Shown here piece by piece: positions 53,669 to 63,791 of a stretch of 64,000 nucleotides of DNA. The DNA is taken from NCBI RefSeq assembly GCF_000002985.6, contig NC_003281.10, positions 13,719,802-13,783,801 on the forward strand. The letters are read 5' to 3'. How positions within the stretch are numbered: the stretch's first letter is position 1; the number at the start of each line of letters is the position of its first letter. Made by a program: the position numbers and the translations under genes. Below the pieces are notes generated by a model, which was not told the DNA's origin, made no database searches, and saw nothing but the letters and a program-made list of their open reading frames with translations. This DNA comes from Caenorhabditis elegans. Taxonomy: Eukaryota; Nematoda; Chromadorea; Rhabditida; Rhabditidae.

Positions 53669-56600
53669 ATGTCAGGACAAGGACCTCCACCAAGTATGAC
53701 GCCGCAGCAACAACATGTAAGATTTTTTGTGCTTTTGAACTTGAGAGTAAATTTTAGTGAATTTGAGCACATTTTACAACCTTTTTCGGAAAAATTTCAC
53801 ACTTTTCTACGGCTTCATCCTTAAAACAATTGAAGTCAAAAAATGTCTTTTTTTTAATTTTGGGAACAAAAAAAATTAATGAAAATGTACAATCACACCA
53901 ACATGGAAACATTTCTTGAGCTTCGGGATATATCTCAGTTTTGGAGTGGGCTGAAAATTATTTTTTTCATGAAAATTAAAAAAACAACTTTTTCATGAAA
54001 ACAAAACTCACCGCATTTTTTAACTGAAATTTGAAAATTTCTCACTCAAATATCCTTTAAAGTTTCATTTTAAGACGTTTTCAGAGCTTTTTTAAAACCA
54101 TATAACCAAATTTTAAACTAGGAATAAAAAGATTATAAAATAAAAACATTTCAGATGTTAATGCAGCAGCAACAGCAGCAACAAATGATGCGGCAGCAAC
54201 AAATGCAGCAACAACAAATGCAGCAGCAACGTCAACAGCAAATACAACAACAGGCTCAACAGGTAGTAATATACCGTCCAATTTATCGAAAATTTGAAAT
54301 AGCACTTTCTGATAAATTTTTTAACGTAAAATTAAAATATTTTATGATTTTTTCCGCAAATTTCTGATCGAAATTTTTTAAAACATTAAATTAAACAGAT
54401 TTAGCGTATTTTATCGCTAAAACTAAAGAAATTTGATAGGAAACATACCATTTCGGTTTTTTTAAATAGTAAATAATAACACTACGATACAAATAAAAAG
54501 CGCTTAAACATATATTATTCGGTACTTGTGTATTATACCCCCGCCATTTTAAAAATTAATTTTTTAGCTTATAAAATAAAAACGTGTGGAATTTTAGGCT
54601 TAGGAAAACACCATTCCTAAGCCTAACAAGGAAAATGGGTATCACGTTTAATTTAAACGGATAAATTAATGGAAATTTAATTAATTTCTAAAATGGCGGG
54701 GGTATAATACACAAGTACCTATTATTCTGTAAAATATCGATTTACCACAATTTTCAGCCATACCAACGAGCTCGAACTCCACAAATGGTACCACAAGGAG
54801 GCTCGCCGGGAGGTGCTCATCTCCAAATGCATCCTCATCTTCAACCACAAGGACAAATGCAACCGAGAAGCCCTCTAGTTGGAGCACAGCTTCAGGCTCC
54901 CTCGTCGGTGCCCACTGCCGCAAATCCGACCACTCCACAGATGATGCAACAGCAAATGGGCATGAATGTACGGGGAGATTTCTGATAAAACTTAGAACTA
55001 TTGAAAAAATATTTGGAAAAAATTCAAAAAGGGGAAATTAGTGAGAGTTGGAAATTCGTGTTTTTGGAATTTTCATTTTCTTTTCTTTTTTTTGTGGTAT
55101 TTCAGCATATGGAATGTTCCTAGTATTTTAAAACTGAAAGTAAATCCCCATTTTCCGAACTCTACTTTCATTCAAATTTCCGATTATTTTGTTCAGAATT
55201 TTTGTTGGAAATTAAAAAAAAACCAATCTAAAACAATTGGCCGTTCAAACATAAATCTCCAAATAAAAGTAATTTGTGACAATCTTTTTTAGCTGAAAAA
55301 AAAATGTAATTTCAGCAACCAATGTCTCTTCCGCCAACACACGTCTCACGTCCAGGCTCAGTTGCTCCGCCGTCGTCGGTTCCCGTCAATTTACAACACA
55401 CATCTGGTGCACCCGGGCTCCCGGGCTCACAAATGGAGCATCAGTACCCAATGCATTTGCAGCCACAACAGCAGACATTATCAAGGCCGGGGTCTCAGCA
55501 AAGTCAACATATTCAACAACCCGGAAGCATTCAAAGACCTGGATCGGTAAATTTTCGGATTTTATTGAAAAATTTTAAAAAAACAGAGAAGAAATATACA
55601 GTGCTTCACATAATGATACGGCCACCCCCAAATTTTGGTATAACTCAAAACTGGGTTGAGATAGCAAAACATAGTTTCTTGTGAAAATGTTCGCTGTACT
55701 GGCTAACTTTCAGATAAGTATTGGAAATATACCTGAACCGTTCGTAAAAAAAGATAAACCATTTTTTCATGAAAAACCATATAAAAAAATCCACAAAATG
55801 ATACGGCCACCCTTGGTTTTTGTTTTCTTTTTTCGTTTTTTTTGCAATTTTTTTTGCTAAACGTTAGGTTTCATGTTCGTTTGTGTTTTTACAGCTATGG
55901 GTCGTGGAATAACTTTAACTGACTACGAAAAAGGACAAATTGTGCAAAATTATCTCAAGGCTTCTCGGATCGTCAGATTTTTCGTGATTTGAAACGTTTG
56001 AGAGATATGATCACTCGATATGCTTCAAATCCTGCCGCTTATTGCACCAAAAAGTCTTCTGGTCGCCCACCACTCCTTTCTGGTAGAGACAAGCGAAAAA
56101 TCGTTCGTCGAGCATTCAATTGAACAGTGACTTGCTCGAAAAGTAGGAGCGAGATGAACCTGCCAGTGTCTGTTGAGACCGTACGTCGTGTCCTTCGAAG
56201 TCCCAGTTTATCAAAAGACGAAAATTAATAAAGGCTAATTTCATTACCGAAAAACACGGCCAAAATCTTATTCAGTTTGCTAAAATCAGCCAGAGAACTA
56301 ACTGGAGACAAGTGAGGATTACGGTATGATCATTCAATCTCATGTTTTGGTCTCAGATCATCTTCAGTGGCGAGAAAAAGTTTAACTGTGATGGTCCTGA
56401 TGGCTACCATGATTACTGGCACGATTTGAGAAAAGAAAAGATGAACTGAAACCAAAACATGAGATTGAATGATCATACCGTAATCCTCACTTGTCTCCAG
56501 TTAGTTCTCTGGCTGATTTTAGCAAACTGAATAAGATTTTGGCCGTGTTTTTCGGTAATGAAATTAGCCTTTATTAATTTTCGTCTTTTGATAAACTGGG

Positions 56601-58858
56601 ACTTCGAAGGACACGACGTACGGTCTCAACAGACACTGGCAGGTTCATCTCGCTCCTACTTTTCGAGCAAGTCACTGTTCAATTGAATGCTCGACGAACG
56701 ATTTTTCGCTTGTCTCTACCAGAAAGGAGTGGTGGGCGACCAGAAGACTTTTTGGTGCAATAAGCGGCAGGATTTGAAGCATATCGAGTGATCATATCTC
56801 TCAAACGTTTCAAATCACGAAAAATCTGACGATCCGAGAAGCCTTGAGATAATTTTGCACAATTTGTCCTTTTTCGTAGTCAGTTAAAGTTATTCCACGA
56901 CCCATAGCTGTAAAAACACAAACGAACATGAAACCTAACGTTTAGCAAAAAAAATTGCAAAAAAACGAAAAAAGAAAACAAAAACGAAAAAAGAAAACAA
57001 AAACCAAGGGTGGCCGTATCATTTTGTGGATTTTTTTATATGGTTTTTCATGAAAAAATGGTTTATCTTTTTTTACGAACGGTTCAGGTATATTTCCAAT
57101 ACTTATCTGAAAGTTAGCCAGTACAGCGAACATTTTCACAAGAAACTATGTTTTGCTATCTCAACCCAGTTTTGAGTTATACCAAAATTTGGGGGTGGCC
57201 GTATCATTATGTGGAGCACTGTATTTATAAACATTTTTAAAAAATTATTCGAAAATTCTAAAAATTTTTAGAAATTTCTCGAATATTCCCGTATTTTAGG
57301 AGTAAAAAAAGGTTCTTTTTTGAGATTTTTCAAACGAAATAGTGAAAAAATTTCAATGATAAACAGGAAAAAATCTTCTTTTTTTGAAAAAATTGTATTT
57401 CTTAAATAAAAATTACTTTATTTGGCATTTCAAGTGAAAGTTTGATTTTTTTTCAAATTAAAATTTTTATACAAAAAAAAATTCCAAAAAAGTTCAACAT
57501 TAAATTTCAATGATTTGAAAAATAAAAATAACATTTTTTCGAAAATTTAGAAAACAAAAACCTCTCAAAATTTTCAGGTTCTAGCTCCAGGTTCAATACC
57601 TCCCGGCGGGCCAGCTTCCCAAACAGGACCCCAATCGATTCAAGTCTTCGGACCCGGCTCCGTGCAGCCACCAGGCTCAACACAGGCTCCGTCCTCAGTC
57701 CAACCGGCTTCCACATTCAATCCAGGCTCGATTCAGGCTCCGGCAAGCCAGCAGCCGCCTGCATCAGTTCAACCACCGCCATCTGCAGCGTCGGGCTCAA
57801 CTGTGGCCGGTGCGCAGAGCTCCAAAGAGCCGCTGAAACCGAATGAGGAGCAAATTCGAATGGTTCAGGATCCTGTGGATTTGGTTCGAAATTTGGTGCA
57901 AAAGGATCTCAGAAATTCGTTGGTGGTAAGCTTTACAATTTTTGTTGGAATTTTGAAGAATAGAAAAAACTAAAGGTTTGAATAAAATTGAATGTTTAGG
58001 AAAGAATATGTAAGAAAAATTTATTTCAAATTTTTTTTTTCAAAGCATCAATTATTTTGGTCAAACAAAGAAAAAGAAAAATTCACTTTTAATGGCTTTT
58101 CAGAAAAAAAAAATTGTTTTGAAATTTTTGACATATTTAGCTGTTGTTTAAAAATTGTTTGTTGTTTAAAAAGTTGTTGTTTTTTAAAAAGAAAAAATCG
58201 AAAAAAAACCTCATCGAAAAAAAGAAAGTATTTTGACTTGAAAACAGAGAAATGAAATTTCCATGTTTTTCTTGAATAAAAAACCATTTTTATATCTTTA
58301 TTCGATTATTTCAGATTTTTACATAATCAATTAATTTTTTGATTACAAAATCGAATAAATAAATTCAGGAAATGAACAAACGCGGTGCGGAGCTTGTGCG
58401 TCAGAAACAAGAAGGAGAAGTGAACGAGGATGGAAAAGCTCAGTACAGCAGAGCCACGAACGATTTTCATGCGGTTTGCGATGAAATTGACCGTACTTTG
58501 ACGACAGTATTGGAGACAGCGAAACAATTGAGCAAACTTGACAAAGTGTTCTTTGATCGGAGCTCTCGAGATCTCGACGGGGAGGTTATGGTCAATTCTG
58601 TGCAGAATTTTGTGGATAATACTGAAATTGTAAGCAGGGTTCAGGCTAAAATTGTGTTTTGGTAGATGTTTGGACACTAACAAATATTCGTTGCGAAGGA
58701 GGATCGTTGAAAAAAGTCAAACTTTCCTAATTTTTCAGGTACAAAGAATGTTCGACGACACAATTGGAAGTGTGACGTCTTCAATGGAAAGTATGCGAAG
58801 ACGACAGAAGAAATGGGAGGATCAACACAAAAATGATGACGTCGAAATGATGGAGTAA
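53669..58858 (+). CDS. mdt-29: Mediator subunit MED29
   Basis: Exons 53669-53716, 54155-54262, 54758-54967, 55316-55546, 57578-57925, 58369-58629 and 58739-58858 give 441 residues. The N-terminal half is low complexity: [16 protein letters not shown], then a Gln/Met-rich block, then Pro/Ser/Gln/Gly repeats ([21 protein letters not shown]). The conserved part is C-terminal: [19 protein letters not shown], then [14 protein letters not shown] and the helices up to [20 protein letters not shown], the MED29 (Intersex-type) fold. It is a tail/core component of the Mediator coactivator in the nucleus. Its ATG follows TTTCTCGCAG, so it may be trans-spliced downstream of pdr-1. Introns 2 and 4 carry transposons, and the exon 5/6 region is copied at 62.8-63.6 kb. 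Confidence 0.93.
54521..54719. mobile_element. MITE with 8-bp target duplication and telomere-like core
   Basis: The ends GGTACTTGTGTATTATACCC and GGGTATAATACACAAGTACC are perfect 20-bp inverted repeats. The element is flanked by TATTATTC direct repeats (54513-54520 and 54720-54727). Its loop has TTAGGCTTAGG at 54595-54605 and CCTAAGCCTAA at 54616-54626, matching the telomere unit on both strands. It lies in intron 2 of mdt-29. Confidence 0.92.
55599..57221. mobile_element. Palindromic Tc1/mariner-like element in mdt-29 intron 4
   Basis: It begins CAGTGCTTCACATAATGATA, ends TATCATTATGTGGAGCACTG and is flanked by TA, the Tc1/mariner target. The two arms (about 55599-56352 and 56450-57221) are reverse complements over ~755 bp around a 97-nt loop. 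Each arm encodes the N-terminal part of a Tc-type transposase with disrupted frame (start [17 protein letters not shown]-binding helix region). The loop encodes [12 protein letters not shown] and YWHDLRKEK, which resemble the first acidic catalytic block of Tc transposases but with Gly where Asp is expected. It is a defective element. Confidence 0.85.
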
Positions 58859-59452
58859 ATATTAGTTATTTAATGATTGTTCTATTGTTCTCAAATACAA
58901 AAAAGCGTTACATTTCTGTAAAATAAAAAAGATAATTTGCATCTATTTCAGAAAATCATTTTCTCAATGTTAAATCTTATTTTTCTTAATTTCTTGTGTG
59001 TTTTCATCGCTCAATTATCGTTTTTCTCTGAGAATTGATTTTCCAATGTAAAATGAGAGATCTTCTTGTTTAAAAATAATAATAAAAATCACTTACTTCT
59101 CTGAAATATGCGTTTTAATCTCTCAAAAAAATTGAGATTTGTCCGTTTTTCATTAATTCAGACAGTTTTCCGGTAAATCTACTTTTACACCATTTGAAAA
59201 GGGAAATACCAAATTATTAAAACAGCATAAAACAAATTTAAAAAATTTCTTCAGTTATTTTCGGTCTATCTTTTTGTCATTAAAATAGTTTTTTTCCAAA
59301 AAATGAATTTCACATTTTTAAAGAAAAAATTTGAATTGAGTCAGATTTTTAAGTACGATAATTTTTTATTAGAAAAAAACTAATTTTGAGAAGAAAATAG
59401 ATATGTAAATGGTTTAAAATGTGTACTTTAAAATGTGAAATTTAAAATTATT
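58859..59452. other. mdt-29 3' UTR and intergenic DNA
   Basis: AATAAA at about 58922 is a likely mdt-29 poly(A) signal. The rest is AT-rich with no feature seen. Confidence 0.5.
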
Positions 59453-59691
59453 ACACGGCCCGGCAAGTGGTACATCCATGCAAATGCGCTCTACTGATAA
59501 TTTGAGTGTAGACCAGGTTTGGGCGCGTGATAACGAAAAAAGCTTTGGTCCAAAAAATTTAGAATTTAATTTCGGACATTTTTTATATGCATCACAAAAA
59601 AGCTGGACCAACCGTTTTTGAGATACACGCGCCCAAACGTCCAGGTATACGGTAGACAAATTGCGTACAGGTACCACTTCTCGGGCCGTGT
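59453..59691. mobile_element. MITE with ACACGGCCCG termini, copy 2
   Basis: It runs from ACACGGCCCGGCAAGTGGTAC to GTACCACTTCTCGGGCCGTGT, 239 bp, with ATT on both sides as a 3-bp target duplication. It has the same internal GGTTTGGGCGCG / CGCGCCCAAAC hairpin as 13307-13533. Confidence 0.85.
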
Positions 59692-59702
59692 ATTATATGA
59701 CC

Positions 59703-60402
59703 TCAAAAATTCTGAGAATGCGTATTGCACAACATATTTGACGCGCAAAATATCTCGTAGCGAAAACTACAGTAATTCTTTAAATGACTACTGTAGCGGT
59801 GGTGTCGATTTTTGATTTTTTCGATTTTTTGAAATGAATGGAAAATGAAATGAATGAAATTGAGCGATATTGAAATTATTTTCTCATTTTTAACTGAGTT
59901 TCAATATTTTATCGATAAATACCGTATTTTTTCTATTACTACGTCTTCTCTATTAGAATTGCACTCCCTATTAGTATTGCCCCTCGGAGACCTCTCGAAA
60001 ATTAGTATGGCACTCCCTATTAGTCTTGCACTCCCTAATAGTCTTGCTTTTACTTTTTTTAAATTGCAAACGGGTCTCGCTAATTTCAGGATTCCATCAA
60101 CATTTTTTACCTATTTTGTAACAATTTTTGACAACATTTCTACGAGATAGAAGTTTTGAACTTACATGCTACAATTAAAATTACATTTTCTGACTTTTTA
60201 CATATGACTTTTTCAGAAAAACAAAACAACTAGTAAGCTCAAAGTCAAAAATGTTCTGAAAATTAGTATTGCAATCCATATGAGCTCGTAAATCGACACA
60301 AGCGCTACAGTAGTCATTTAAAGAATTACTTTAGTTTTCGCTACGAGATATTTTGCGCGTCAAATATGTTGTGCAATACGCATTCTCAGAATTTTATGTT
60401 TC
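59703..60402. mobile_element. Inverted-repeat element upstream of pot-3
   Basis: ATTCTGAGAATGCGTATTGC (about 59710) is mirrored by GCAATACGCATTCTCAGAAT (about 60374-60393), and TACAGTAATTCTTTAAATGA by its imperfect complement near 60308-60335. It is the same family as 32847-35379. The middle (59923-60060) holds a CTCCCTATTAGT-rich repeat related to the 18795-19193 element. The right end lies within 25 bp of the first pot-3 exon. Confidence 0.7.
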
Positions 60403-60426
60403 CGTAATACTATGTTTCAGGTGAAA

Positions 60427-61170
60427 ATGTTTTCACCGCTCGAGTGTCGTCTTGCTGTTGCTTGTAAATTCCAAGATGATCGATATTATAAGCTTTTTCA
60501 CCAATATTTTGATCTACTGGCCCAAGTTCACTCTGTTGTCGAAACAATGGACGGTTTATGGATGCTGAGAGTGTGGAGGGCTCAAAAATTCGGACCAGAA
60601 AGCATCAAAGAGAGACGAGAAAGACAACTATTTCACGTTACTCAATTTTCCTTCAAACGTTACATCGTTCCGCCGAATCCGCGTATTGGAAAAGCCATTG
60701 AAGAATTTGGGAAAGAATATCTGATTGAGATCAATGTTTACGACGAGCATCGAGCTGATTTAGTGAGTCTAAATGTAACACTTTTAATTCATCTTCTATA
60801 TATTAACCAATAGTCTTGCAGTCCGGTAATTTCGTGGCTATTCAAAATGTGCACGCAGCGTCCACACCACATAGAGAAATTCAAATTCTTCACGGCGGCG
60901 GTGAGGCATATCAACGTGGAATCTCGACAGTTCCAGTCGACTTCGAAGTTGATGCTTTTCAAAATTTCAAGAGAAAGGTGGAATCTGTGCTGGAAAATGT
61001 TTTGTACGATGAAAATTTCATCGAGTTCCAACAGCCGGAAGAAGTTACTGAAAATCGTGTTCCTGAAGAGTAAGTCGGTTTCATAATTGAAAAAAAAAGA
61101 TTTTTTTTTAAATTTCAGGCCTCAATTGAACATCCACAAGGACCCTTTGCCGAGTGATCTTCCACAATAA
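60427..61170 (+). CDS. pot-3: POT1-like telomeric single-strand DNA-binding protein (OB fold)
   Basis: Exons 60427-60762, 60822-61069 and 61119-61170 give 211 residues from the first in-frame ATG. A splice acceptor (TTTCAG) ends at 60420, so an upstream exon or SL1 leader is expected and the true start could be earlier. The sequence MFSPLECRLAVACKFQDDR, then DGLWMLRVWRAQKFGPESI, SFKRYIVPPNPRIGKAI, YLIEINVYDEHRADL and SGNFVAIQNVHAASTP has the beta-strand and aromatic pattern of a telomere end-binding OB fold. C. elegans has several small POT1-like paralogues, and from memory the one at the right end of chromosome III is pot-3 (3R5.1). Such proteins bind the G-rich TTAGGC overhang. The stop lies 2.6 kb from the telomere, and the promoter region is packed with transposon remnants. 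The family assignment is firmer than the symbol. Confidence 0.8.
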
Positions 61171-61564
61171 AGGAACACCGAAAGCGTGGCGGTTCGTCTA
61201 AATATCGTTTTCTTTTTTTTCTGTAATTTTCGGTTCAAACCGGTGTATCTCACATGTTTGTTTTTGGTTTTTAATATATTTATTGTGTTGTTAACGATTG
61301 TTCGGAATGCAGTATTTTTTAAAATTCTTCAGCATTATACAGTGCATTTGTTTTTCCACTTCTGCGACTTTAAAGGGAGGCGCTTTTATGCGGAATGATC
61401 TGGTCGCGCGTTTAATAATCATTTTAGCGGTTTCTTTGTAAAAGAAATCGCTAAAATAATATGCAACAAATCATTAAAAACTTGGAAATTATTTTTGGTT
61501 GCTCATATTTGTGCAGGCAAAAAGTGCCCTACCTATAAAAAAGGTATAGTCATTCAAGCCCAGT
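61171..61564. other. pot-3 3' UTR and intergenic DNA
   Basis: It contains the hairpin at 61421-61457 and unassigned AT-rich sequence. The sequence at about 61480-61565 may be further interior of the Tc1-like element, but I cannot confirm this. Confidence 0.5.
61421..61457 (+). terminator. Perfect stem-loop downstream of pot-3 (role unknown)
   Basis: ATTTTAGCGGTTTCTTT and AAGAAATCGCTAAAAT pair with one G-T wobble around a short GTAA loop, 251 bp after the pot-3 stop. It could be a small transposon relic or an RNA structure. It is typed here as terminator only for lack of a better class. Confidence 0.3.
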
Positions 61565-62422
61565 TTTTGGTTTCAGTTCATCTTTTCTTTTCTCAAATCG
61601 TGCCAGTAATCATGGTAGCCATCAGGACCATCACAGTTAAACTTTTTCTCGCCACTGAAGATGATCTGAGACCAAAACATGAGATTGAATGATCATACCG
61701 TAATCCTCACTTGTCTCCAGTTAGTTCTCTGGCTGATTTTAGCAAACTGAATAAGATTTTGGCCGTGTTTTTCGGTAATGAAATTAGCCTTTATTAATTT
61801 TCGTCTTTTGATAAACTGGGACTTCGAAGGACACGACGTACGGTCTCAACAGACACTGGCAGGTTCATCTCGCTCCTACTTTTCGAGCAAGTCACTGTTC
61901 AATTGAATGCTCGACGAACGATTTTTCGCTTGTCTCTACCAGAAAGGAGTGGTGGGCGACCAGAAGACTTTTTGGTGCAATAAGCGGCAGGATTTGAAGC
62001 ATATCGAGTGATCATATCTCTCAAACGTTTCAAATCACGAAAAATCTGACGATCCGAGAAGCCTTGAGATAATTTTGCACAATTTGTCCTTTTTCGTAGT
62101 CAGTTAAAGTTATTCCACGACCCATAGCTGTAAAAACACAAACGAACATGAAACCTAACGTTTAGCAAAAAAAATTGCAAAAAAAACGAAAAAAGAAAAC
62201 AAAAACCAAGGGTGGCCGTATCATTTTGTGGATTTTTTATATGGTTTTTCATGAAAAAATGGTTTATCTTTTTTTACGAACGGTTCAGGTATATTTCCAA
62301 TACTTATCTGAAAGTTAGCCAGTACAGCGAACATTTTCACAAGAAACTATGTTTTGCTATCTCAACCCAGTTTTGAGTTATACCAAAATTTGGGGGTGGC
62401 CGTATCATTATGTGGAGCACTG
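61565..62422. mobile_element. Half copy of the Tc1-like element in the terminal duplication
   Basis: From the loop sequence to GTGGAGCACTG, followed by TA, this matches the right half of the 55599-57221 element. Unlike that copy the loop (61570-61668) is in the opposite orientation, contiguous with the arm. It lacks the ~19-bp GAAAAAAGAAAACAAAAAC duplication present at 56973-57003. Confidence 0.85.
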
Positions 62423-62778
62423 TATTTATAAACATTTTTAAAAAATTATTCGAAAATTCTAAAAATTTTTAGAAATTTCTCGAATATTCCCGTATTTTAG
62501 GAGTAAAAAAAGGTTCTTTTTTGAGATTTTTCAAACGAAATAGTGAAAAAATTTCAATGATAAACAGGAAAAAATCTTCTTTTTTTGAAAAAATTGTATT
62601 TCTTAAATAAAAATTACTTTATTTGGCATTTCAAGTGAAAGTTTGATTTTTTTTCAAATTAAAATTTTTATACAAAAAAAAATTCCAAAAAAGTTCAACA
62701 TTAAATTTCAATGCTTTGAAAAATAAAAATAACATTTTTTCGAAAATTTAGAAAACAAAAACCTCTCAAAATTTTCAG

Positions 62779-63632
62779 GTTCTAGCTCCAGGTTCAATAC
62801 CTCCCGGCGGGCCAGCTTCCCAAACAGGACCCCAATCGATTCAAGTCTTCGGACCCGGCTCCGTGCAGCCACCAGGCTCAACACAGGCTCCGTCCTCAGT
62901 CCAACCGGCTTCCACATTCAATCCAGGCTCGATTCAGGCTCCGGCAAGCCAGCAGCCGCCTGCATCAGTTCAACCACCGCCATCTGCAGCGTCGGGCTCA
63001 ACTGTGGCCGGTGCACAGAGCTCCAAAGAGCCGCTGAAACCGAATGAGGAGCAAATTCGAATGGTTCAGGATCCTGTGGATTTGGTTCGAAATTTGGTGC
63101 AAAAGGATCTCAGAAATTCGTTGGTGGTAAGCTTTACAATTTTTGTTGGAATTTTGAAGAATAGAAAAAACTAAAGGTTTGAATAAAATTGAATGTTTAG
63201 GAAAGAATATGTAAGAAAAATTTATTTCAAATTTTTTTTTTCAAAGCATCAATTATTTTGGTCAAACAAAGAAAAAGAAAAATTCACTTTTAATGGCTTT
63301 TCAGAAAAAAAAATTGTTTTGAAATTTTTGACATATTTAGCTGTTGTTTAAAAATTGTTTTTTGTTTAAAAAGTTGTTGTTTTTTAAAAAGAAAAAATCG
63401 AAAAAAAGAAAGTATTTTGACTTGAAAACAGAGAAATGAAATTTCCATGTTTTTCTTGAATAAAAAACCATTTTTATATCTTTATTCGATTATTTCAGAT
63501 TTTTACATAATCAATTAATTTTTTGATTACAAAATCGAATAAATAAATTCAGGAAATGAACAAACGCGGTGCGGAGCTTGTGCGTCAGAAACAAGAAGGA
63601 GAAGTGAACGAGGATGGAAAAGCTCAGTACAG
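62779..63632 (+). pseudogene. Truncated duplicate of mdt-29 exons 5-6
   Basis: 62779-63126 is a full copy of mdt-29 exon 5 with acceptor and donor; the only difference I found in coding sequence is a silent GCG to GCA. 63553-63632 is the first 80 bp of exon 6, broken after CAGTACAG. The intervening intron copy lacks a 16-17-bp piece (AAAACCTCATCGAAAAA) present in the original. There is no promoter or start, so it is not a functional gene unless fused to another transcript. Confidence 0.92.
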
Positions 63633-63791
63633 GTTTTTGAGGTTTTTTTGAGGTTTTTTTTCGATTTTTTCTTTTTAAAAAACAACAACTTTTTAAACAA
63701 CAAACAATTTTTAAACAACAGCTAAATATGTCAAAAATTTCAAAACAATTTTTTTATCTGAAAAGCCATTAAAAGTGAATTTTTCTTTTTC
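63633..63791 (-). repeat. Inverted fragment of mdt-29 intron 5 adjoining the telomere
   Basis: Reading the reverse complement gives intron 5 sequence from about 58070 to 58213 (CACTTTTAATGGCTTTTCAG, then GACATATTTAGCTGTTG). It has TTGTTTGTTG and GAAAAAAAACCTC, as in the original copy and not the nearby duplicate. A short GAGGTTTTTTT tandem marks the junction with the broken exon 6. Confidence 0.9.

Noticed and set aside
54081-54305. Valine/alanine-rich minus-strand ORF
   Set aside because: Antisense of the mdt-29 glutamine-rich exon.
62779-63174. Second functional mdt-29 gene
   Set aside because: Only exon 5 and part of exon 6 are present, followed by an inverted fragment and telomere; no start or 3' end.
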